This document shows positions 25,907 through 31,879 of a stretch of DNA of 64,000 bases, piece after piece. Made by a program: the position numbers and the translations under genes. Under the pieces are notes generated by a model that was given only the letters and a program-made list of their open reading frames with translations, was not told the DNA's origin and ran no database searches. The stretch lies in contig VGHE01000009.1 of the NCBI GenBank assembly GCA_016868315.1, positions 1 through 64,000 of the forward strand. Reading direction: 5' to 3'. This DNA comes from Betaproteobacteria bacterium. GTDB lineage: Bacteria > Bdellovibrionota_B > Oligoflexia > Silvanigrellales > Silvanigrellaceae. Numbering within the stretch: the stretch's first letter is position 1; each line of letters opens with the position of its first letter.

Positions 25907-26997
25907 TGTTGACCCCTGAGTCTGAGACGAGAGGAGAGCTCATCGATTTTCTGAGCACCCGAACAGTACATTGCGATGCGCAGAGAACGAGTGAAGAATT
26001 GCATTTCTTGTTCGAGAGAATCTTCAGGCGATATGCCGTCGGAGGGATTCACCACCGCCCTAAAAAACGGAAGTCCGATACCGCACATCTGTGCTCCCAA
26101 GGCCAGTAGAACTGCGGCCTGCGCACCATCACGGATGCCACCGGTGGCCACCACCGCGCGCTCGGGTGCGACACCAAAAACCTTTGCCACCGGAACGCAT
26201 TCACGCACGGAATCAAGCGTAGACAAACCCCAGTTGCGAAAAAGTTCACCAAGGCGGTGTGTCAGCACATCACCCCGCTTGCCCTCAATAACACTCCAGC
26301 TTGTTCCGCCATTGCCACCCACATCAACTGCGGCAACACCGACCGAGAACAGACGCCGCGCGGTTTCAGCGGTCATACCAGAGCCAACTTCCTTGACAAT
26401 CACAGGTACGGGAAGGCGCTTCACCAGTTGCTCAATGTGAGGAAGCAAGCGGTCAAAGTTGCGTTCGCCTTCGGGCTGTATCTGCTCCTGCAAAGCATTC
26501 AAGTGAACCGCACATGCGTTGAGTTCGAGCTGCTCGGTCATGCGCACAACGGCATCAACTGCAACTCCGTAATTAAAGCTCACTGCACCTATATTGCCCA
26601 TGAGAAAAACACGCGGCGCGACTTTGCGCACATCGAACAGACGCCTGCTCGCAGGATCGCTAAGCATCAATTTCTGGGATCCCAACCCCATGGGAATATT
26701 CCAGCGCTCAGCAAGCAATGCGAGCGTTTCATTGATGCGTTGTCCCTCGCGCACACCTCCGGTCATGCCGGTGATCAGAAATGGCCACGAAAAAGTTCGA
26801 CCGAGAAACGGACGTCGGGTGTCGAGTGAATCTGGAGAGAACTCAGGCAGCGCTTCGGGCGCAAGAAAAAACTCAGTTCCTGCAACCGCACGCGACTCAA
26901 CATTCTGAGTCCGGCAGATATCGATGTGATGTTGCTTGCGCTCCGCAGCACGGTCGGGGGTGTCTTTGATGGCGGCCGACTCAAACGGATGCATCAC
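25903..26997 (-). CDS. fni: type 2 isopentenyl-diphosphate delta-isomerase (FMN-dependent)
   Basis: Interconverts IPP and DMAPP with FMN, reduced cofactor and Mg2+. The 364-residue TIM-barrel protein has ERKQHHIDI near the start (~19-27), TGMTGG flavin-site motif, MGLGSQKLML, HLNALQEQIQPEGER, VIVKEVGSGMT, and DVGGNGGTSW. These are specific to type 2 enzymes and distinct from the Nudix type 1. The start is GTG 26997 (GGAG 8 nt upstream) or the adjoining ATG 26994. It is the first gene of the operon idi2-mvaA-pmk-mvaD-mvk-patatin. Confidence 0.94.
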   Translation of the reverse strand: MMHPFESAAIKDTPDRAAERKQHHIDICRTQNVESRAVAGTEFFLAPEALPEFSPDSLDTRRPFLGRTFSWPFLITGMTGGVREGQRINETLALLAERWNIPMGLGSQKLMLSDPASRRLFDVRKVAPRVFLMGNIGAVSFNYGVAVDAVVRMTEQLELNACAVHLNALQEQIQPEGERNFDRLLPHIEQLVKRLPVPVIVKEVGSGMTAETARRLFSVGVAAVDVGGNGGTSWSVIEGKRGDVLTHRLGELFRNWGLSTLDSVRECVPVAKVFGVAPERAVVATGGIRDGAQAAVLLALGAQMCGIGLPFFRAVVNPSDGISPEDSLEQEMQFFTRSLRIAMYCSGAQKIDELSSRLRLRGQQ

Positions 26998-27024
26998 CTT
27001 CAGTTCTCCAGCAAAAGTATCTCT

Positions 27025-27053
27025 TGGTTATTGATAAACCACCGCAAGGTCAA
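27025..27053 (-). promoter_or_regulatory. weak candidate promoter for the mevalonate operon
   Basis: On the minus strand TTGACC (27053-27048) is followed after 17 bp by TAACCA (27030-27025). The -35 is good, the -10 poor. It lies about 30-55 bp before the idi2 start in the 204-bp divergent gap 26998-27201, which holds no other feature I can support. Confidence 0.25.
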
Positions 27054-27201
27054 CCAATTCTTGGGCAACTTGATAGCACTTAGGGGGGCTTGAAGGGGCG
27101 GCCGGGGTGCGTCAAAGCAATGCCTCACCTCAACGACGCAATTTGCCAGCACATTGGCTAAAATCGAGCAGAACATCCTGCGTCAGGAAAGGGCTTTTTA
27201 A

Positions 27202-28737
27202 ATGAAAAAATCCAATCATCATGGCAGCCTCACTCCAGCACTGGCGACCATCTGCGCGGCCGCAGTTTTGGGGCTGTCTGCCTGCAAGGATGCACCCACC
27301 GAGACCGACCCCTCTCAAGAACAGGTGTACGGACCACGCATAGGAACAGTTTTGCGCCTGGCAGGTGAACTTGGAGTCAAAGAGCGCCACTTGATGGCTG
27401 CTGGCTACGTGGGCGGCTATTTTGGACTCACCGATGGGCAGAAACACCAGGCCTGGCTGGGTGAGTCTGCGCGCAGTTCTTCACTTGGGCTCGATTTACG
27501 CCGTGCAGCGGAGCTTCAATCGCTCAACTTTCGAGGGCAAATGGACATCCTAGCCAAAGACATTCAGCTGCGCGCTGAGCGTCAACAGCCTCTCAATGAT
27601 TTCGACTGGTTAACTCTCATCGCACAGGCCGTTGTGGGTGATTTTGAGCCCGACCCCAACATTTCCGCAATGCAGATCCGCATGGTTCTCATGGAACTCA
27701 TTGAAGCGCATAATTCGGGTTTCAGCGCGTCACTCAACGATAAAGAGGTTTATACTCTCCGTCCCGCGGGAGACGACGAGCGAATTGATCTCCGCCTGCT
27801 CGACCCCGGTCAACTCCGTCTCCTCAACGGCTCGCGGTTTCAAAGTGACGGTCTGGCGGACATGGTGGTTGAAGGCAATGTAAAAGCGCGCGTCGGTGGA
27901 CTGCGCGCACCAGGCAAAATGCCTAAACTTGTGCTTCGCCTCTGCCCCTCCACCGCATTGCGTTGCTTCGAAGCGATGAGAAAAACGAGCACGCTCGGAG
28001 CTCACTTCCTCTCCTACCGCACCATGAACGGCAACCGTGAAACAATCCAATTCCACGACCACAAGCAAGAATTGGTTTGGAATGACGAAGTCCAGAAAGA
28101 CACCATCACGCTCATGATTGCAGGAATGACAGGCATCACCCGAGAAACGTTGCGTCCAGATCTGTTCGACTGGGAAGACTACGTCGCTCTGCGTAGCTTC
28201 GTGCGCCGCGCGGCAGGACGCGTGACCGAAGGACTCAACAACGACAATCCAATTGCAGCACAACGTGATTTTATCCGCACGCAAATAGCCGAAACTCTCG
28301 GTGTCATCGACGAGAACGCGCAGCGGCCTAATTTCGCGCTCGGTGCCACATGGGATTCAGCGCTGTTCCGGGAACTTCTTAACAGCGAGCTGCTGCCAAA
28401 GCAGCTCAGCCAAGTCAAAATCGAGCAGCCTCTGCACGGGCAAAGTCTTGCCGGAACCGTGATTGAAGGCGTTGTGTATCCCGACGCGGAAAGTGGGCAA
28501 ATTCAAATTTACCAAGATGCGTCTGAGCCCAATGCCGATGGTTCCACTTGGGATCTTGTCCTTAAGCGTGATCTCGATCCGCGCCAAAGACGCTTCGATT
28601 TCACCCATGAAATCCGCCGCAGCGGATTGAACGGCAACCAGATGCGCGCTCTTAAAGTGGTCAATCGTAAATCCGACGGAACCCTACTCGGCGCTCGCAT
28701 CATTCGACTGCGTATGGAAGGCATTGCACGCCCCTGA
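27202..28737 (+). CDS. lipoprotein of unknown function, 511 aa
   Basis: The signal peptide ends in a lipobox (GLSAC, Cys ~28), so the mature protein is lipid-anchored on the outer face of the inner membrane or at the outer membrane. The remainder mixes helices (residues ~45-180) with a C-terminal beta-rich part (~410-511) that resembles an Ig-like or carbohydrate-binding sandwich (GTVIEGVVYPDAESGQIQIYQD). No catalytic motif was recognised. AGGAAAGGG lies upstream of ATG 27202. It is divergent from the mevalonate operon. A palindrome sits 5 bp after its stop codon. Confidence 0.8.
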   Translation: MKKSNHHGSLTPALATICAAAVLGLSACKDAPTETDPSQEQVYGPRIGTVLRLAGELGVKERHLMAAGYVGGYFGLTDGQKHQAWLGESARSSSLGLDLRRAAELQSLNFRGQMDILAKDIQLRAERQQPLNDFDWLTLIAQAVVGDFEPDPNISAMQIRMVLMELIEAHNSGFSASLNDKEVYTLRPAGDDERIDLRLLDPGQLRLLNGSRFQSDGLADMVVEGNVKARVGGLRAPGKMPKLVLRLCPSTALRCFEAMRKTSTLGAHFLSYRTMNGNRETIQFHDHKQELVWNDEVQKDTITLMIAGMTGITRETLRPDLFDWEDYVALRSFVRRAAGRVTEGLNNDNPIAAQRDFIRTQIAETLGVIDENAQRPNFALGATWDSALFRELLNSELLPKQLSQVKIEQPLHGQSLAGTVIEGVVYPDAESGQIQIYQDASEPNADGSTWDLVLKRDLDPRQRRFDFTHEIRRSGLNGNQMRALKVVNRKSDGTLLGARIIRLRMEGIARP

Positions 28738-28742
28738 TTCAA

Positions 28743-28760
28743 GGAATTTCAGGAAATTCC
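28743..28760. repeat. perfect 8-bp inverted repeat, possible operator
   Basis: GGAATTTC-AG-GAAATTCC is a perfect palindrome with a 2-bp centre, 5 bp after a stop codon. The tight centre favours a dimeric DNA-binding protein over an RNA hairpin. No T-run follows. Confidence 0.45.
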
Positions 28761-28810
28761 GATATCACCTTCAGCGGGATTTTGACTCCCGGCGGTTTTT
28801 GGGCTGGCCA

Positions 28811-28836
28811 TTCAGTCAAAATCATCCGAGACTGAA
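28811..28836 (+). repeat. 7-bp inverted repeat, leader hairpin candidate
   Basis: TTCAGTC and GACTGAA are perfect complements separated by 12 nt. It lies in the 158-bp gap before the unknown two-gene operon. Confidence 0.35.
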
Positions 28837-28844
28837 AGAGAACC

Positions 28845-28865
28845 GTAGGGTTGTAGCGACCCTAC
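28845..28865 (+). repeat. 7-bp inverted repeat in the 5' leader of the unknown operon
   Basis: GTAGGGT and ACCCTAC flank a 7-nt loop and end 30 nt before the chosen TTG start. A hairpin here would stand just upstream of the GAGGAGG ribosome-binding site. Confidence 0.4.
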
Positions 28866-28895
28866 TTGAGTTCGCTTGAAGAGGAGGACAGCTGG

Positions 28896-29516
28896 TTGGA
28901 CGGCTCAAACTCATCACCGAGCAACATTTGGACCACGGATTTGAGTCCACAGGCGTTTTTCAGGGACAAAGTTCTGGACGCACAGAGCCGCCAGGGTATC
29001 CAATTGTCCGAAAACGTCGAGTTCTACATTGTCAACCTGTTGTGCGACTACCTCCGGGTCGACGACTCTCGGATGAGCGATGAGTGTCTGGCACTGATTC
29101 TCAAAAAGGCTCTCGAAAGCTCGCCCGGCGAACAAATCTTTTTATACAAAAAGCTCGCAGACACAGCGCTCTATTTCTCTGGTTTTTTCCAGGAGTACTT
29201 CAACCGCAAATGCTTCGATATCAAGTACTACGTGATGATGGGGGAAGGAGCATACGAGCAGCTCGCCAACCTCACCAAAAAAAGAACGGCCTCTGATGCC
29301 GCGCTGAGCAAAATGTACGGTGAAATGGCTTCGAGTTTTGGCACCGCTGTGGACATCATTACCGACGTTTCTGAGAACACCACTGGCTTCGAAAGCCACC
29401 GCAGCACCTTGTCTCTCTACGATGCATGGCTCTCAACAAGCAGCAAGAAACTCGCCCGCGATCTGAACAAGCGCGGAATCAATCCCATCCGCGTTTCGAA
29501 GAAGGCGGTTCAATGA
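28896..29516 (+). CDS. hypothetical protein, first gene of a two-gene operon
   Basis: I do not recognise the family. The protein is predicted cytosolic and largely helical (about 206 residues), with a conserved-looking core around FYIVNLLCDYLRVDD, LYKKLADTALYFSGFF and YYVMMGEGAYEQLANL. TTG 28896 was chosen because GAGGAGG lies 8 nt upstream; the track's TTG at 28866 has no ribosome-binding site and lies against a hairpin. It overlaps the next gene by ATGA, so the two products are probably made together and may form a complex. Confidence 0.65.
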   Translation: MDGSNSSPSNIWTTDLSPQAFFRDKVLDAQSRQGIQLSENVEFYIVNLLCDYLRVDDSRMSDECLALILKKALESSPGEQIFLYKKLADTALYFSGFFQEYFNRKCFDIKYYVMMGEGAYEQLANLTKKRTASDAALSKMYGEMASSFGTAVDIITDVSENTTGFESHRSTLSLYDAWLSTSSKKLARDLNKRGINPIRVSKKAVQ

Positions 29517-30145
29517 GTGACAGCAACTTTGAGCTTGTCATCCGTTCAACCTGGGCATTCCTGGAAAACTTCTATCAACAAAATTCACAAATCAACGTGC
29601 TCGATTTTGTTTGCCTTGCCGATCATCCCAATGCTCGTGTCCTGATCGATGAAGTGAGTGAGCAAGAGACTGTTTTTTTCTCCATCGAATTACCGCGTGT
29701 ACTCAAAACTACACTGACATCGAACAGTGTAATTGAAATGCAGGCTTTATCCGTGATTGGCGAGGAGGTCAGTCATTTCTTTCACCTCGTGGATGCCGCG
29801 CAGCGGGAGCGCGCTGTGAGTGTTCTTCAACTCGAAGCATTGGCCGAGATCGATCGCTTTCTTTTATTTCTGCACTGGAACACTTTCCACCCCCAGTTAT
29901 GCCTGACAAAAAACTTTCAAAACTGCTCCCAGGTCTGCGACACTCTTTTCGAGCAGCGTGAATTTAAGAGCAGCGATCCGGAAATGTATCGCGACGCCGA
30001 AGCTCTCGCACTGCATCACCTGCGCAGGGCATTCTCACATTGCTGGACACACAGGCATATTGATACGAGCCGTTTTGATCCGAACGTGCAGTCTTACCTT
30101 TCAGATCTCGTTTTGAATGGTCGTTCTGCTCTCCTCTCTGCCTGA
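29513..30145 (+). CDS. hypothetical protein, second gene of a two-gene operon
   Basis: The 210-residue protein is predicted cytosolic and helical, with no recognised family. Notable stretches are VIGEEVSHFFHLVDAAQRE and a later HHLRRAFSHCWTHRH; the His/Glu content could suit metal binding, but no known motif is complete. The start at ATG 29513 overlaps the upstream stop (ATGA); the track start at 29426 lies inside the upstream gene. A terminator-like palindrome follows 23 bp after the stop. Confidence 0.7.
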   Translation: MSDSNFELVIRSTWAFLENFYQQNSQINVLDFVCLADHPNARVLIDEVSEQETVFFSIELPRVLKTTLTSNSVIEMQALSVIGEEVSHFFHLVDAAQRERAVSVLQLEALAEIDRFLLFLHWNTFHPQLCLTKNFQNCSQVCDTLFEQREFKSSDPEMYRDAEALALHHLRRAFSHCWTHRHIDTSRFDPNVQSYLSDLVLNGRSALLSA

Positions 30146-30161
30146 AAAACGGAGTTGAACC

Positions 30162-30193
30162 AAAAAAAGGCGACTCAGCTGAGTCACCTTTCA
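30162..30193. terminator. bidirectional intrinsic terminator
   Basis: The stem GGCGACTC-AGCT-GAGTCACC (30169-30188, one mismatch) has AAAAAAA on its left and CTTT on its right. On the minus strand the hairpin is followed by TTTTTTT, a strong terminator for the 80-residue gene; on the plus strand the T-run is short. Confidence 0.75.
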
Positions 30194-30219
30194 TACGACC
30201 ACTGCGCAATACTCAACGC

Positions 30220-30462
30220 TCAGCACACATGTTTGCGCGCTTCAGTTGCATCAATCGATTCAAAGAATGGATCATCAATGGCTCGAGTCTGATGCACCCA
30301 CTTGAACCACTGCACGCTCTGCTCGATGAGCCAAAAATGACTTGCGATACAACTTGCAGGTATATTTGCCTGGCAAAAATCCAATGCTTCCTGCTCGCTC
30401 GCAGCTGGATTGCGCTGAACCCAACTGCGAAAGGCCTCCTTGAAGTGATTCTTGTCAAACAT
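30220..30462 (-). CDS. small hypothetical protein, 80 aa
   Basis: Small acidic-to-neutral cytosolic protein with aromatic-rich C-terminal half (HFWLIEQSVQWFKWVHQ). No family recognised. ATG 30462 follows GGAGAAGGAGAG, a strong ribosome-binding site; the longer track forms (30513, 30542) lack one. It ends in a good terminator, which supports it as a real transcription unit. Confidence 0.65.
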   Translation of the reverse strand: MFDKNHFKEAFRSWVQRNPAASEQEALDFCQANIPASCIASHFWLIEQSVQWFKWVHQTRAIDDPFFESIDATEARKHVC

Positions 30463-30594
30463 GTCTCTCTCCTTCTCCACATGACACTCGGTTTCTCGGA
30501 AAGATTTGCCCAATGTTGAGAGGAATTTGCGACCAGCCTCAAAGCCCGCTAACCTAACACGGCTGACTTTCAGAACCTCTTTGAGGAACTTTTA

Positions 30595-31317
30595 ATGAAC
30601 ACAAAAATCACAGCCATGCTTTGCACCAATGACTCTCTTTTTGAACTCTCTGGCACAGTTGCAGCGAAGATTCGCCCTGCTGTTTTTGAGTTTCTCAAAA
30701 GCAAAGAATACCCATGGCAGCTTCTTGGAAAGACGCTCGCCGATTTCGTGGAACAACAGATTGCTGCAGTTCCCGCGAGTGAACGCCTCAAGGGAAACAT
30801 TTCACCTCAGGCTTTTCTTGAAAAAAAAGAACAAATCGTTGTTGAGGCGGGTGCAACAATTGAGGCCGGAGCTTACGTCGCGGGACCGACCTACATCGAA
30901 GCCGGGGCAACCGTGCGTCATGGGGCTTACGTCCGCGGCCAGGTCTATGTGTCCACGGGGGCGGTTGTGGGACACACAAGCGAACTCAAAGGAGCTCTTC
31001 TTTTGCCCGATTCCAAGGCCGCCCATTTCGCCTACGTGGGCGACACGATTTTAGGGCAAGATTGCAATCTTGGAGCAGGAACCAAATGCGCAAACCTCCG
31101 CCTCGATCACGGCCAGGTGCCGGTTCAAGTCGGAGACGCACGTGTACCCAGTGGACTCAAGAAATTTGGCGCAATTTTCGGCAATCGCTCCCAAACAGGA
31201 TGCAATGCAGTGACCAACCCGGGCACAATTCTTCTGCCGGGTGCAGTCCTGCTCCCCAACTCAACGGGGCAAGGCACGATTTCCCCACGTAAGGCTTTTA
31301 CGCGGCGGATCCCATAA
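30595..31317 (+). CDS. hexapeptide-repeat (left-handed beta-helix) protein, GlmU C-terminal-like
   Basis: The 240-residue protein has an N-terminal helical segment (~1-75) then repeated hexapeptide units (VVEAGATIEAGAYVAGPTYI, ~82-101) that form a left-handed beta-helix, as in GlmU and LpxA-type acyltransferases. Later stretches VGDTILGQDCNLGAGTKCANLR and FGAIFGNRSQTGCNAVTNPGT resemble the acetyl-CoA domain of GlmU. There is no pyrophosphorylase motif. It may transfer an acyl group to a sugar nucleotide, or be a structural relative; the substrate is unknown. GAGGAAC lies before ATG 30595. The 3' end overlaps the convergent gene by 20 bp. Confidence 0.75.
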   Translation: MNTKITAMLCTNDSLFELSGTVAAKIRPAVFEFLKSKEYPWQLLGKTLADFVEQQIAAVPASERLKGNISPQAFLEKKEQIVVEAGATIEAGAYVAGPTYIEAGATVRHGAYVRGQVYVSTGAVVGHTSELKGALLLPDSKAAHFAYVGDTILGQDCNLGAGTKCANLRLDHGQVPVQVGDARVPSGLKKFGAIFGNRSQTGCNAVTNPGTILLPGAVLLPNSTGQGTISPRKAFTRRIP

Positions 31318-31774
31318 TGCTCTCATGAACCCGCTCTAAACGCAGACAACAGCGTTCTTCTACAGTCGTGCTGCGGGTTGTGTTTGAGTCCATTGTAATA
31401 TCAATGCGTTCGCTTGAAACAAGGTCAAAGTGAAACCGAATGACTGTGCCATTCGGGCGCTGCCCTTCAAAGCTGAAAACCCGCCCTGCCGGATGCTCAG
31501 AGAGCATGGGTGAATCCACCGCATGAAGTGCGTGAAGCTGCTCACGCCCATCAAAATACTGAATCTCAAGGTGCTCTGAGTGGTCTTGGGAGAGAACGAA
31601 ATACACGTTCATCATTTGCCCTTCCGACTCGGCGGTTGTTACTTCAAGTCGGAGCCCATAGCATACGCCCGGTATCATCTCCTTGCCCGAAAAGCTGCAG
31701 CGCAGTTCTGTGCCATCCCTCATTTCTCCAGTGCCGCGAAAATCACCGAGTGCGGGAGCAAATGCTCGTATCAT
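31298..31774 (-). CDS. hypothetical protein, 158 aa
   Basis: Predicted soluble, beta-rich protein with no signal peptide and no family that I recognise. Alternating hydrophobic/polar strands (ELRCSFSG, NVYFVLSQ, VIRFHFDLVS) suggest a small beta-barrel, possibly PilZ-like or lipocalin-like, but no binding motif is present. ATG 31774 has AGGAGG 5 nt upstream; the track start at 31807 is not supported. It lies 105 bp downstream of the 974-residue gene and overlaps the hexapeptide-repeat gene by 20 bp on the opposite strand. Confidence 0.65.
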   Translation of the reverse strand: MIRAFAPALGDFRGTGEMRDGTELRCSFSGKEMIPGVCYGLRLEVTTAESEGQMMNVYFVLSQDHSEHLEIQYFDGREQLHALHAVDSPMLSEHPAGRVFSFEGQRPNGTVIRFHFDLVSSERIDITMDSNTTRSTTVEERCCLRLERVHESIMGSAA

Positions 31775-31879
31775 GGGAGCCTCCTGAGTCACGCCGAAAA
31801 GCAGCACAACTGCCTCTCAAGGGCATGGTTCGGCAGAGTTGATTCAGACTTAAGGAGCAATTGAAGAAGATCAATTTTT

